From Athripsodes cinereus (taxonomy: Eukaryota; Arthropoda; Insecta; Trichoptera; Leptoceridae): 64,000 nucleotides of DNA. The stretch lies in the NCBI GenBank assembly GCA_947579605.1, contig OX388317.1:23455384-23519383 (forward strand), read 5' to 3'. Under the pieces are notes generated by a model. The model had not been told where the DNA came from, did not search any database, and was given only the letters and a program-made list of their open reading frames with translations. The position numbers and the translations under genes were made by a program. This document shows positions 10,826-22,362 of this stretch, piece by piece; position 1 is the stretch's first letter; every line of letters starts with the position of its first letter.

Positions 10826-11121
10826 TTAAATATGTGAGATCACAGAAAGGAAAACTACTGATACAACTCAACCATTATAGGTATAAACAATCCAAGAAAT
10901 ATGGTAATGGAAAAATTAGGTGGTCATGCTCAACTCACGGAGCCAAAAGGTGTAAAGCTTGTCTCCATACTGTCGGGGAGAGCATTGTGTTTGTCAATGA
11001 AGTGCACAACCATCAAATACCTTATGACGAGCTTTCAAGTATTGTTCAACCAATACAATTTGGTAGAAATGTTGAAGTCTCTTGGAGAGGAACTCTGAAT
11101 GATTGGAATCAAATGAATTGA
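10826..11121 (+). CDS. mod(mdg4): mod(mdg4)-type terminal exon B3 (FLYWCH finger)
   Basis: The acceptor is ctatttttattttcag; TT, then 97 codons. It has KYVRSQKGKLLIQLNHY (1-17), KYGNGKIRWSCSTH (24-37), GAKRC (38-42), C45 and H47 in KACLH, and VNEVHNH closing the finger at H62. The C-terminal tail is 35 residues, rich in V, Q and N, and unlike the tails of B1/B2. The closest relative is exon B4 at 27.4 kb, so sub-family B was split by later insertion of other exon types. Confidence 0.9.
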
Positions 11122-12630
11122 GATTCTTTGAATTTTTAAAGTATTTTTGGGAATCATACTTTATTTTCATATTTTAAAATACCCAGTATACAATAATACA
11201 TAGAGGAAGAGATAAATATTTCTCCCTTATTTGTTTCTTCACTTTTCCAAAAAGATCCATTGTCGATATATTTACGTCTTTCTGCTATATTTGCCATAAA
11301 AAATTGTAGGTATCTTTATAAAAATAATCTGGAAACTATACTTGACATATGATATTGTTAATCTATAAAAATATATTAATAAGATTTTAACCCACTCATT
11401 CCCTTTTTACTACAAAAAATTAAAAGATGTTGAGTTGAGGCAACTGAATGTTATTATAGATGTAAAATCCTGCATTTTACATTACTAAATATTTTATCTA
11501 CTTTATTTTAACATAAATTAATCCCCTCTTCTTTATAACCCCCCTCCCCCAATTCGTTCTACCGAAAGGTCAAAACATAGGTAGCATTTTTTTAATATTG
11601 TTTTGAAAATATATTAAAATAATATGTGATTTTTTATCAATGTTGCAATGTATAAAAAAATATTAATAATAATTCCAATGTTAAATTTGTTTCTCTATTA
11701 AGGAGCTATTATCATGTACGTAATTATTATATGTTAGATATATTATATTTTTTACTACTTGTAATAAAAACGTACTATATTTATATTTAATTTGTGATAT
11801 TTATATAATTATACTTTAATTTAAGAGCTCATGTTTTTAATATTATACAAAATATGCATTTCAATTTAAAAAAATTAAAACAATATATTGCTGTTTAAAA
11901 AAAAATTAATTGATATTTATTTTTTGTTATATTTAATTATTTATATATTATGTACAAAGTAAATAATATGCTTTAGTTAAAATATTTTGTGACGTTGGTG
12001 TTCTGTAACTTTATAATTCCTTCGTTGTTTTATCGTCACAACAATCATACTGACGTGGTTAACATAAAAAATGTTTTTACGTAATTTTTTTTATTTATGA
12101 ATGGAAATAAATTGGGTGTATGTATTTCATAATATTTTTTTTTATTTTAAAATTTCTTACATTCCCATTCCGCCGTTTGTTGGGTAGGCAAAGAGAGTCG
12201 AATGCCATACATACCATACAATCATCGCGCACATTCTTCAGTTTCTTCCAAGATCATAATAATGAGCACCTGAGGCAAACGAAATAATTATCATAATTAA
12301 AATTATCATATATGTAGTTCATGTAGAAGTAGATACCTACCTTTTCTTTATCACATTTCAATAGAAAATTATGTGTATTTTCAACAATAATGAAATGAAT
12401 GATTTATATATGGCTCCGTTTAATGATCCATGACCATCTCAAGGGCGCCGTGACTTTTCCTGAACAATAACATCTTCAACTTGCTCCTGAATGCGGTAGT
12501 TGATTGGTTCTGTGTCAGGTCTAAGATATATAGGTATCGTGTTTATTAAGCGTGTAGTGTTTTTATTCCTTCATAATATTTGAATCGAACCTCAGAGTAT
12601 TATTTTATTTGATTTTAATTTAAAATCAGA
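11122..12630. other. AT-rich spacer, nothing recognised
   Basis: I see no exon, repeat edge or RNA gene. The sequence is very AT-rich (for example 11640-12000), with a short GC-richer stretch at 12165-12260 that has no open frame. Confidence 0.6.
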
Positions 12631-12639
12631 ACATACATA

Positions 12640-12905
12640 TCACAATGGCATTTCTCACGAATGGGGTAGCTAGCGGACCAACTGCATGTAACAAACATGC
12701 AAGTTGTCCTCTCCGTGTCGATAAAAGTTTACAAAAGATATTCAGGATGGGTAGCGTACCCCATCTTAATGTCTTAAACGTCATGTTTTATAAAAAACCT
12801 GCCTCTTACAAGACATTCATAAAACTTACCAGGGTGGTTTTATGAATTCCTGCTTACGTAGTCCTACAAGACACTCGAAAACTTAAGGGAGACCTATTCT
12901 TTATC
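12640..12905 (-). repeat. dispersed lepidopteran repeat (reverse copy)
   Basis: Reverse-orientation copy of the element described at 41450: ggggtagctagcggaccaac, then tgcatgtaacaaacatgcaa, ending agacactcgaaaactta. It carries a short chance open frame. Confidence 0.6.
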
Positions 12906-13151
12906 GGAAAGAATAGGTCTCCCACTCTTTTCTCCCTGGAGTCCAAATCTTCTGGATCTGGGGTTCTTCCACTCCACGAGGCTCAAATAATGCCTTGAGG
13001 CAATGTCTTCCAGTAAACCTACTACAATGTTTGATAAGTATGTTTTAGTATAAAGTGAGTTTAGATCAAAAGGTAAACAGAACATATAAACAGAAAATGG
13101 AATATCGGATATCAAGAAATTAATTTAAATAATCCAAAACTCGTATTTCAG

Positions 13152-13330
13152 ATTCCGCCGAGAAAAGAGAAAACAAACATATGCCCGAGATTTTAGAGCC
13201 ATGTAAATTTAATCGTTGCAGACTACCTGGATGTAGGTCCAATAAAGCTAGAGTTAGATGTTCAATTTGTTTATTATATTTTTGTTTAGTTAGAAATAGA
13301 AACTGTTTTAAATTGTATCATGAAATTTAA
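13152..13330 (+). CDS. terminal exon encoding piggyBac-type Cys-rich domain (1)
   Basis: The acceptor is actcgtatttcag; AT finishes the split codon and 58 codons run to TAA, the same phase as the FLYWCH exons. After a charged lead (AEKRENKHMPE) comes CKFNRCRLPGCRSNK with further Cys at RVRCSICLLYFCLV and the ending RNCFKLYHEI. The Cys/His order (CxxxxCxxxxC ... CxxC ... C ... C-F-x2-YH) matches the C-terminal cysteine-rich domain of piggyBac-family transposases, which binds DNA ends. No catalytic part is present. It lies between exons B3 and S1, so I read it as an alternative C-terminus of the same gene. The candidate poly(A) signal is 13593-13598. Confidence 0.7.
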
Positions 13331-13605
13331 AATAATATATTATTTGCCTGGTGGTGAAGTCTTGGACAATAGAAAATTCTATGAATCAAATACCATTACT
13401 AACTATATACCTCAGTTTGAAGGTCAGTTTTGTGATACCTACATTAATTTTTACAGAAAAAAACGTATATCAATGTTATTTTTACAATTAGTAGGGTAAC
13501 CAGCGAATTTTGAAAGAAGAACATGTTTACGTTGTGTAAAACACTAAATTTTGTATAATATCATTTATACGATAAAAAGCATTTTTTTTATTAATAAAGT
13601 TACCA

Positions 13606-13777
13606 GGGCCCGTAGTCAAAACACATGTTAGCATTACGTTTGCGTTCGAATATAGACGGCGTTGCGAGAAAGTGTCAATTTTTCGTAGCTACATGTGTAA
13701 TTTTAGCTACGAAAATTGACACTTTCTCGCAACGTCATCTATATTCGAACGAAAAAATGTGTTTTGACTATGGGCCC
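13606..13777. mobile_element. MITE with long inverted repeats
   Basis: The ends are gggcccgtagtcaaaacaca and tgtgttttgactatgggccc. Inner arms of about 50 bp (gaaagtgtcaatttttcgta and reverse complement) fold almost completely. A relative lies at 49727-49917. Confidence 0.75.
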
Positions 13778-14175
13778 AGATCTCAAATTACCAGATATTA
13801 CGAAATTGTTTAAAATATGGAAACATTGGTAATTTATATACCACGTTTTATTAAAAAAATAAATTTTGTTTAATGCCAATTCTAAAAATACTTATTATTT
13901 TTACCTTTAGCTGTTATGTCAATTGGATACCATTTTTCTGTTATTTGAGTCTTTTTTGAACAAAATTGATTATGATCTTTGTAAAGTATCAATTTACTTG
14001 CCTGGAACAAGTTTGTGGTGTGCCAGTTGTACTTTCATCTTCGAAAAAAGTTTTATTTATAACATGACCTAAATAGCACTTCACCATTGGTTCGAAAGCC
14101 TAACAAAAATGCTAATAAAAAAAAACAGTAATTAATTAATTGTAAAGTATTACTAACTTACCATTTATTTTTCAG

Positions 14176-14414
14176 TGTCTTATATTCAGTCAAGAAAAGG
14201 GAAAACAATGTTAAAATTAGGAGCATACAGATTCACCAAGTCAGAAGTTTATAAGAGAAGTGGAAAGATACGGTGGGTCTGCACATCCCATCAAACTAGA
14301 AGGTGCAAGGGAGTTGTACATACTATTGAAGGGAAGATTGTCTTCTTGAAGAACGAACATACACACTTTGAACCAATCGACTATGGAGATCCTCCGCCTA
14401 CTAAAACGGAATAA
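14176..14414 (+). CDS. mod(mdg4): mod(mdg4)-type terminal exon S1 (FLYWCH finger)
   Basis: The acceptor is taccatttatttttcag; TG, then 79 codons. It encodes IQSRKGKTMLKLGAYRF (3-19), SGKIRWVCTSH (28-38), TRRC (40-43) and EHTHFEP, with ligands C35, C43, H61 and H63; one residue is inserted before the WxC motif compared with sub-families A and B. A 16-residue Pro/Asp tail follows. The stop TAA lies inside an AATAAA (14410-14415), so the 3' UTR would be very short. A Penelope fragment has inserted directly after the stop. Confidence 0.9.
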
Positions 14415-14484
14415 ACTGATTACATTATCAAATAAAATAAAATAAATATTTATTATTATTTTGTTTTGTGTTACTGTTGAGTAA

Positions 14485-14957
14485 AGTAGCATTCACATTG
14501 CTTCACTTTGGATGATCATCCAGAGTGTCAGGGTCAAACCTGTTCATCGAAAGTGAACACGTCTGTTCACATTTGTTCATCCTATGCTTTCACTGCCATG
14601 TCAACACTCTCAGACATGTTGTATGTAGTTTGACGTATTTTCGTATAAAAATAATTAAACAAATTCAAAAATGAAAAATAACACTTAAAATAAATTAATA
14701 TAGCTCTCGACTGCATAATAATTTTGTATATGATTCTGACATTCAATACAAATTCATAGAGAATAAAACAAATAATAAGATGAAACTTGTTTATGGTCGT
14801 TTCAGTGAAAGGACCTTTCATCAAAATTATGACGAGTGGTAATCGCTTTCCTCCGTCATCGCTAGTGATCACTAGCGATGAAACGGCCGTTCACACTTGT
14901 TCATCTTGGAGGATCATCCGGAGTGATCACTGAAAGTGAACGTATGTGAACGACCCT
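14485..14957. mobile_element. Harbinger-like MITE, TAA target duplication
   Basis: It is flanked by TAA at 14482-14484 and 14958-14960. Removing the element and one TAA restores ctgttgagtaagactaacgc, an exact complement of the other Penelope arm. The ends are diverged inverted repeats (agtagcattcacat and atgtgaacgaccct). A related copy lies at 63487-63941. Confidence 0.85.
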
Positions 14958-15104
14958 TAAGACTAACGCACGGCCGGTTTCGCGGACCCATCTCATATTC
15001 CAAGAACTCCACGCCTGAAACCAACACGACCCCGCCTACCCCTACACCCTCACTGTAAATCCTAACGAACTTTTGTATTTGTTTTTGTTTTATTCAGTAT
15101 AGAT

Positions 15105-15151
15105 CAGCACCTGATGATGCGAACTCAGAGTCCGCGAAACCGGTCGTGCGT
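15105..15151 (+). ncRNA. hammerhead ribozyme, Penelope type
   Basis: The core is CTGATGA (15111-15117), a stem II closed by TGCG/CGC, GAA (15136-15138), a self-complementary stem III ACCGGT (15139-15144) and cleavage position C15145. Stem I is GCAC (15107-15110) paired with GTGC (15146-15149). All conserved core bases are present. The palindromic stem III implies activity as a dimer, as known for hammerheads of Penelope-like elements. Confidence 0.75.
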
Positions 15152-15455
15152 TAGTCTTACTCAACAGTAACACAAAACAAAATAATAATATATATTTATT
15201 TTATTTTATTTGATAATTTAAAATGAAGTGTTACAAAGTAAATGCCGATACAATCAATAAACTGATTACATTTAAATCCTTTAGTAATTGAATCATTGAT
15301 GATGTAATGTATTGCCAGTATGCCTATATTAGTTCAACATGATTTTTATTTCTTTCTTACCATCCGTAGGCCATTGATTTGCCACTTGGAATCTTCGAGC
15401 AATTATAAATAATTCAAAGTTTCACAACAAAATAAATATGTTGATTACAAACCAA

Positions 15456-15699
15456 GAACTAAAGAAATTGATTCACTGTGTCTGTGTTTAGGTAGTAGAA
15501 TTCCATAACGAAATAATAAAACAAGTGTTTTATTCTACTAATGGTTTATTATGTGAGAGAGACGTCTTTCGTCTTATGAGGACATTGTCAATCTGATTTT
15601 GAGATTGACAATGTCCTCATAAGACGAAAGACGTCTCTCTCACATAATAACCATTAGTAGAATAAAACACTTGTTTTATTATTTCGAACTAAAGAAATT
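15456..15699. mobile_element. palindromic Penelope relic with 14-bp target duplication
   Basis: The flanking 14-mers gaactaaagaaatt are at 15456-15469 and 15686-15699. The interior is a near-perfect palindrome (about 15513-15685; arms of about 80 bp, e.g. gtgagagagacgtctttcgt). The minus strand shows a decayed hammerhead core: TTGACAA, GAA, then self-complementary AGACGTCT. Confidence 0.75.
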
Positions 15700-15830
15700 A
15701 TTATTATTATAGTTTGTTATCAGACAGGCAGCTTAGCTGATATGTCTGATCTCAACAAATTGTATTATAAAAAAGTTATTGCCAGTGTACAAGACCCAAA
15801 ACAACATTATGTCAGTGTACATATAAAAAA

Positions 15831-16086
15831 ATGATCAATGCTGGACAGTCCTATTAAGCATTTCGTCAATGTTGTAAAAGGCTTTTCCAACAATATGATC
15901 AATGCTGGACAGTCCTATTAAGCATTTCGTCAATGTTGTAAAAGGCTTTTCCAACAATATGATCAATGCTGGACAGTCCTATTAAGCATTTCGTCAATGT
16001 TGTAAAAGGCTTTTCCAACAATATGATCAATGCTGGACAGTCCTATTAAGCATTTCGTCAATGTTGTAAAAGGCTTTTCCAACAAT
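15831..16086 (+). repeat. 64-bp tandem repeat, 4 copies
   Basis: Copies begin at 15831, 15895, 15959 and 16023 (atgatcaatgctggacagtc...) and are essentially identical, so expansion is recent. No protein or RNA family is recognised in the unit. Confidence 0.95.
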
Positions 16087-17040
16087 ATGCCCTTTCACTT
16101 GTCTTTGAAACAGCTATTTCAGTTCTACAAAACCTCAAACAGTACTATTGTCCTTGTCTTATAACAAAACTGACTTAGAGCCTACTAACAATATACACTC
16201 GTCCTTGTCTTAAGATTTTTTAAAAATCAAAACTTATCTGAGAAATCTACTCAAATCTAGTCAGGTGCTCGAGATAAATTATTGAGATGATGTCCAATAT
16301 AATTATTTTACTTTGAAATGCATGCGATTTGCTTTATTTATTTATGTTATTAGAATTTTAATTATTTATGTACATACTTACAAGTCGATCCCCTTACTTC
16401 AACATATTATTCGATAACACATTTATTTGTTTATTATGCAAAATAACTACATAATATTCTATTCTTATCAAAGCTATACACTTGTTTGCGAGTGTATACA
16501 TTGTTTTGAGAAAAATAACAATGAGTCACATGTCAGTTACAACCTTTGTGTCTAAAAAAGTTTAAAAAAATTGATCCATTTATCTATTATGTCGGATGAT
16601 TTATTCGGCGCCGTTTAATGGATTATCCATCTCAAGGCGCGCGCGAAACTATGTTGGGAGAGCGATGTCTTCAATAAGATAATTTATCTCGCAGGGTTTT
16701 TATTTTTAAAATCGTGATTTATTTATGAAATGATCTAAGAAATCTTCAATGGTTGCGATAAATCTTTCGGCGACAATTCGGAACATTCTCCGAAGAAATA
16801 TTCGAATGAATGCCTTCGTTACGTCTCATGGAAGGGTAACGAAGACATTCATTCGAATATTTCTTCGGAGAATGCTCCAAATTGTCGCAGAAAGATTTAA
16901 GATTTTTGCTTGATGATTGACGTTCGCATCCAGCTGTCTGTACGCCGCAATTGAAAATGCTGCTCTAGTTTAATATCACTAGACTACATTGATATAGACA
17001 GCGAGAGAAAAAAATATCTAGGTTACTTATCACTACTTCC
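16087..17040. other. spacer with long hairpin
   Basis: No exon is seen. 16758-16902 is an imperfect inverted repeat: about 62-bp arms (gaagaaatattcgaatgaat and its complement) around an apex of about 20 bp. It could be a decayed MITE or a source of double-stranded RNA. 16605-16660 is a GC-richer piece without an open frame. Confidence 0.5.
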
Positions 17041-17047
17041 ACTGTAC

Positions 17048-17245
17048 CATCACGCATATCCCTCAAGTGGGGTAGCCAGCGGACTAACCACATGTAATAA
17101 ACATACAGATTATTCTCTCTGTGCCAATAAAAAATAAGACATTCAGTATGAGTGGCATGCCTTATCGCTGAATTGTAGATGTTAATTGTCATATACGTGA
17201 GGTTTTACGAACACCTGCCTTTTACAAGACACTCAAAAACTTAAC
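17048..17245 (-). repeat. dispersed lepidopteran repeat (reverse copy)
   Basis: Same element as at 41450: caagtggggtagccagcgga, catgtaataaacatacag, then acaagacactcaaaaactta. Confidence 0.6.
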
Positions 17246-18800
17246 TATAGCAAGATTCAAATACTGCCATATGAAATATTCCTTATAGATTATAAAAAAA
17301 TGTCGATATTATTGTATAAGAATCATGTGTAAAATAAAATACTCTTTTAAAATAAATACGAGTATACCTACAGATATTTATTGAAATCGAGTAATCGATT
17401 TATTTTGTGATCAAATGATAAATGTATGTTCCCTATTACATTCAAATAGGTACCTATACAACTTATTCAAGTGGTATCTTTACTAAAGTCCGATATTTTA
17501 ATGTGCGTTAAAGGTAACCCTAAATCTGAGGTCCACTATTGCATAATTAATTCCATCTGTCATGTGTTGTAAACTTCATTCTAGGACAACTATGTTTCAC
17601 CTAAATCAAATACATACCTCAGACATACCAACCTGCCATTAGGTATACAAGGTTTTGTTATTAATATCACTTATATCACCGTTACCAATGCAGAATGCTG
17701 ATTAGGTAAACTTGGATTTCAAAATTATGCCTCCATCTTATTTGCTCTCTGTTTTACCTAGTCATAAGGGCTGATAGGTGTCACTAAATGTCACTCTATC
17801 TATCCCTTACCTATGTATTATTTATGTAATAATAATAAAACTCTAAATATTTCGTACTTAAGCATTTAATTTATTATGAGTCGGCTTTCAAGAGATTCCG
17901 TTCTCATCATCAGGCTAACGTAAAGTGAACTTTATTTCGGAATCTTTTGAAAGCTGGTTGGCGATTAATAGTTAGTGTGGAAGTACTAAACGTAATTATT
18001 TTTATTAATTTAACATGAACTTCCACCAAGTGCCGTCGGTCGACAATATTTATTCATTTATACAAATAACAATGAGTGACATTACAGATCTATCTTTTTC
18101 ATCAACTTAGGTGTAAAATGGTTGTGTTCGTTTGAAATTTTTGCATTTGAAGGACAACAGTGGTCGAGTTAGGTTGTTCCCCAGAAAACGACATATTGAA
18201 ATATTTGACATAAGTGTGTATGCTGTGTTAGTGTAGAAATACTATTGATATATTTTATATTAGGTAGATAATTAATATTTATTATGTGAATATTTAAAGT
18301 TAAATATACAAAGCATTTGTATAAAATGTTTTATTTATATCATTATTTACTTACTTCATGTTTTAAGAATGTTCAATTGAATTTTTTTCGGTCCTAAGGT
18401 TTTTGACTGCCCAGACGACCCTCTTTCAAATTACATCACCTTTCCTAAGTGACTCAATTTACCCAGAATCGTTCTGAATTGAGGGGGTCGTTTTTATACT
18501 ATGCACCCGAGAAGAGCGCTAACGGGCGAAAGATGAAAATTTGAAACAAATAAAAACTTGTTTGACAACAATTTCCATTTATTTACAAACCCAAATGTTT
18601 TAATTCAATAGGTGTATATTATTTTTTTTATTCTTTGTCATATATTGATTATAACATCGATCGATCATTACGAAGTATCATAAAATTACCAGTAATACCA
18701 AGATTATATATTGTTGTGCGGCCCGGTAGAAAATTTCATTCTGATATTTTCATCGGCTGTTGAAAAGATTAGCCACTCATGAGGTTTGAACAGAACTTCT
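17246..18800. other. spacer with Penelope relic
   Basis: No coding exon is found. 17860-18060 is a Penelope relic: the minus strand of 17879-17913 reads CTGATGA ... GAAAGCC (hammerhead-like, no matching stem I), and the right end tgaacttccaccaagtgccg matches the outer end of other relics. 18370-18540 is a unique GC-richer stretch I cannot assign. Confidence 0.5.
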
Positions 18801-19010
18801 ATTTTTTTATTGTTTTACCGGATTTAGGCATAACATTCAAATGGCAAAACCAATTAGATATCTCATATTAGAGAACTTTGTTTACAGCCTTGAGCCGATT
18901 CATAAGCGTTGGGACGCCTTTTTCACTTCTTCCGATTAGATTTTGCACAATGTTACATTGTGTAAACAAGGTTCTCCAATCGAGATATCCGATTGGTCTT
19001 CTCAATAAAT
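18800..19010. mobile_element. foldback MITE fragment
   Basis: It is related to the MITE at 1.5-2.0 kb (ttgagccgattcataagcgt, cttcttccgattagattt, ggttctccaatcgagat). It opens a frame that runs into the next exon by chance; the true exon starts at the acceptor at 19098. Confidence 0.65.
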
Positions 19011-19097
19011 TACTAGATGGCTGTGAAGATGGTTTCAATACTGGTAGAAATACTAAGTCCAAAGACCACAAAATTTTACTAACTTTGTTTTTTCCAG

Positions 19098-19291
19098 TGG
19101 TGGTGATGCATACATCCGGGGTTCGCCCTAGAATAACAGTGGAAGGTTGGACTTTTACTCAAGAGAGGGTTACTGCAACTGGAAAAATAAGATGGCGTTG
19201 TATGCAAAGAAGAGGCTGCAAAGCTGTTGTCCAGACCTTTGATAATTTCATCATTACGTGTAAAAATGAACATAATCATGCTAAAAGATAA
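19098..19291 (+). CDS. mod(mdg4): mod(mdg4)-type terminal exon S2 (FLYWCH finger)
   Basis: The acceptor is ctaactttgttttttccag; TG, then 63 codons. It has GVRPRITVEGWTF (7-19), ATGKIRWRC (26-34), MQRRGC (35-40), then CKNEHNHAKR. The Cys spacing is C-x5-C, two shorter than the usual x7, and the STH between them is lost. The basic end (AKR) replaces the HNH-stop. It forms its own type with no close paralogue here. AATAAA lies at 19452-19457. Confidence 0.85.
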
Positions 19292-21600
19292 ACTGTTTTG
19301 GATAAATTGTAACCAGCGTTTCATTCTGTTACATGTACATGTGTATCGTCGTGTTAGTACACATAATACAAGATTCATATATTAATTTGGGACTAGCTCG
19401 GTCTGTGTGAATTGTCTATATATTTTATGTTCTACTACAGATTAAACAAGAAATAAACGTCTTTCGACTTCTTATTGGTCGAAAGACGTCTCTCATCTAA
19501 TGGTTTTTAATCTATTGTAAACGGAACGCTTGCTTCAATTTATCCAATTATGGAATTCTACTACTTATGTAGATACCATAAATATACTTATTCTATTCTA
19601 TTCTATTTTTCTCAAGGCCATCCACTCGTTTGCGAGTGATTTAGGATAAATATACTTAAATAAACTGTATTAATTTTAAATGTGGATCAACTTAGGCAAA
19701 TATGTGTAGGTACTAATAATTTTAAACATTACAAAATTATTTTTGAATTTTTTTAATATTATTCCTCTTTATTTTTTTTTTCCTATTTTTATTAATATAA
19801 CTTCATAAAAAAAATTGCTTCAGTTATATTTCCTACTTAGAGTTTGACGTATTTATAAATTTCGTCTTTTAAAAAAAAAACTATTTTGTAAAAAACTCAA
19901 CATTAGTATTATGTAAAAACTAAAAAGATGTGATGGAAAATAAATATTGGCCACAATAATAATAAAATCCTTTCGAAACATAATTTTTGCAGTTTGTCGT
20001 TTGTCGTTTAAGTGCATACTTACAAAGAATTTTCTAATCGTACGAAAACCAAAACTTATGCAAGAATCACTCGCAATCGAGTGCTTTGCCAAATAAAGAA
20101 AGAGAGATACGTAGTAAAATGTATAATTGCTCGCATTAAAAGGTCCTCACTTTTCAAAATTCTTTTAAAAATCTACGTACCTACCTTTGTACTTTTATGT
20201 CTGAGGTACGTGTTTTCCAAAATCCGAGTTGACAACACTGATTGCATCCGCATTTTTATTTTCTGGCAATATTGCACGGCTGTCATTTGTCAGTTTTCGC
20301 GCGATGATACTTAGTTCTCGTTTGTTTTGAGTTTATTGTTTTCTAAAAAATGATGCATTACACATTTTTGTTGTAGAAATTATTGCGTGATTTAGTTATT
20401 GAATGTGCCTTACAGTTGTTCGACTTGTATTTGACGTATCTCAGTGACAATTAATATATTTCATTTCTAAAATTGCGTCTGTTTTAGGTTATGTTATCAT
20501 TATGCTTTTGTTTACACTACAGTTTTTACCATTTTTTCTTTTATAGCTTAATTACGTATTTAAATATAATAAAATAAATAATTTAAGATCAATATATTCT
20601 ACATTTATTATCATAAAATAATAATATTAATCATATTAGAATGAAAACCATTTTACAAAGAATAATGTTTTGGTTTTATTTGACCAAATGTCATGTCTTC
20701 ATTTTCCTTGTTTCATATCGTTGGTTTACAATGACAATCCACTAACTCCACAAAAGTCTATTCAGAGATAATTGAAATATAAAGTTTGATCTTCTATAAA
20801 AACTAAACCACAGGGAAATTCTAAGAAATAATTACTACATATAGAAGAACCAACAGTTTTCTAAATGTGAATTATAGAAAAATGTATTATATTTTAATTT
20901 AATAACAATAATTTTTAAGTTTAAAACACCTCAGTCACCATAAAATGGATTTAGTGGTTTTTCTCTGACCAAGGTAGTAAGAAAACGGGTACATATTATT
21001 TCAAAGAGTTTACTTGTGTATAAAATAACGAAGGCAGTTATTTCTGAGGCATGTTAAAAAAATACTGCAAAATAAAATTGGACTATCAGTCATGTCTTTA
21101 GACATTAAAATTGAAGATTGTATTATTAAAAAATAATATTATTGTTCTTCACATTTACTCATACTATCGTCAACCGCAGCTTTCGGCATACAATCAATTG
21201 CCGAAGAAGAGTTTGGAATAATTATTATACCAGCCATGGTATTCTTTGGGTATAACATTAGTTTTGCAAAGTTCCATGAGATCTTTCTTTTTAGTAGAAC
21301 TCTTGTTTACATTTTATTAATTTGTTTGGGAAGAGAAGGAGCACTCTTACCGACAATTGTGTTAAATCTAGCGTATTGCTAAATTTCAATTCTGTTACAT
21401 CGTATGTGGAACTTTTTTGTTTCACTATCTATTTGATCTAGTAATTTTAAATATGGACATCCAGTCTTAAGTGGTATAAACTGGCTCAAATTTCTTAGCC
21501 TTTTCAATGCTGCTGTGCATGAAATCTATGTCCATGTACGAATGTCCACTTTCCAAAAAAATTCTGTCCAATCGTATAAACATGTGGTGATGTTTGCACT
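19292..21600. other. AT-rich spacer, nothing firm
   Basis: 19450-19500 holds a short palindrome, gacgtctttcgacttctt ... gtcgaaagacgtc, like the Penelope relic at 15.5 kb. 20000-20330 is open on the + strand for about 100 codons, but without splice sites or a recognisable product. The rest is AT-rich. Confidence 0.5.
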
Positions 21601-22362
21601 ATATACCATAACGCAATCTTAAGGGTAAGCTCTTTGAACTTGGACTAGTGGAGAATCCGTGGTGTGTTTGTGGGACGGGTGCACAGAGTGTGGAGCATAT
21701 CCTCTGGGAGTGCCCCGAGGTAATAGATGTTGGGGCATTTTTGGAACTTGTGGAGACATAGGTTTCTCGGTGGCATCTTCTGCGTTAGCCGGGTTTACCC
21801 ACGACTGAGGTAGGAGTGCTCTAGGCTTGATTGTTGCCCATTGCGACGGGGTCTGTTAGGCTAATTCGTTATTTGTTGTGTTTCGTTCTGTCTCCCTTGG
21901 TGGAGAGTAGATATGGGTGGATACAGGAATACCTGTTTGGAGGGAAATGTCTTTACAATACGCTGGTAACGGCGTTTCTCGAGTTTCACCTTATGAAAGC
22001 CCAATAACAAGGCTCTGGACACCTTACTTTGGCCTCTGGCTCTAAATTAGGCAATATATTTATTGATAGTTATTATGCTTGATTGTTATTTGTTTGGGTC
22101 TTTTGTTGGTCATTTTAGTTTATCATTAAATATTTATCTATTGTTTATGATTGAATTTCATCCTCCTGAGAGGAGCATCGAAGACGTAAATGTAGCATAA
22201 AAGATTCCCACGAGGCGGTATTGACCGGCCACCTCTCAGGCTGCCCATCAGGGCCCGCCCTTGAGGATAAAAGTTTAGCTTAGAAGAGCGGATAGATAGA
22301 AGTCCCCCGACTTCTGAGATATCCGGGTATGGGAGGGAGTCACCAAATGTTATATACCATAA
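21600..22362 (+). mobile_element. 5'-truncated R1-clade-like LINE with 12-bp duplication
   Basis: The 12-mer tatataccataa flanks the insert (21600-21611, 22351-22362). The first about 48 codons read GKLFELGLVENPWCVCGTG...HILWECPEV, the C-x-C...H...C motif found after the reverse transcriptase in R1-type LINEs, then a stop. A 3' UTR of about 600 bp follows, ending gggagggagtcaccaaatg without a poly(A) run. A remnant of the same 3' end lies near 50445. Confidence 0.7.

Larger units (their letters stand above)
14410..15272. mobile_element. Penelope-like fragment with 17-bp target duplication
   Basis: The 17-mer aataaactgattacatt stands on both sides (14410-14426 and 15256-15272). Inside, the arms around 14425-14484 plus 14961-14986 and 15131-15220 are reverse complements, and the + strand carries a complete hammerhead motif (15105-15151). 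The left arm is split by a Harbinger-like MITE. Insertion duplicated the stop and poly(A) motif of exon S1. Confidence 0.75.

Noticed and set aside
14582..14872. Minus-strand 96-codon frame
   Set aside because: Entirely inside a MITE; no coding signature.
15831..16086. CRISPR-like array
   Set aside because: Units abut without spacers and the genome is an animal; a plain tandem repeat.
18878..19097. Upstream part of the long open frame leading into exon S2
   Set aside because: It is MITE sequence; the strong acceptor at 19097 marks the real exon start.
20012..20314. 100-codon + strand frame
   Set aside because: Basic, low-similarity translation of AT-rich DNA without splice sites or known domain.
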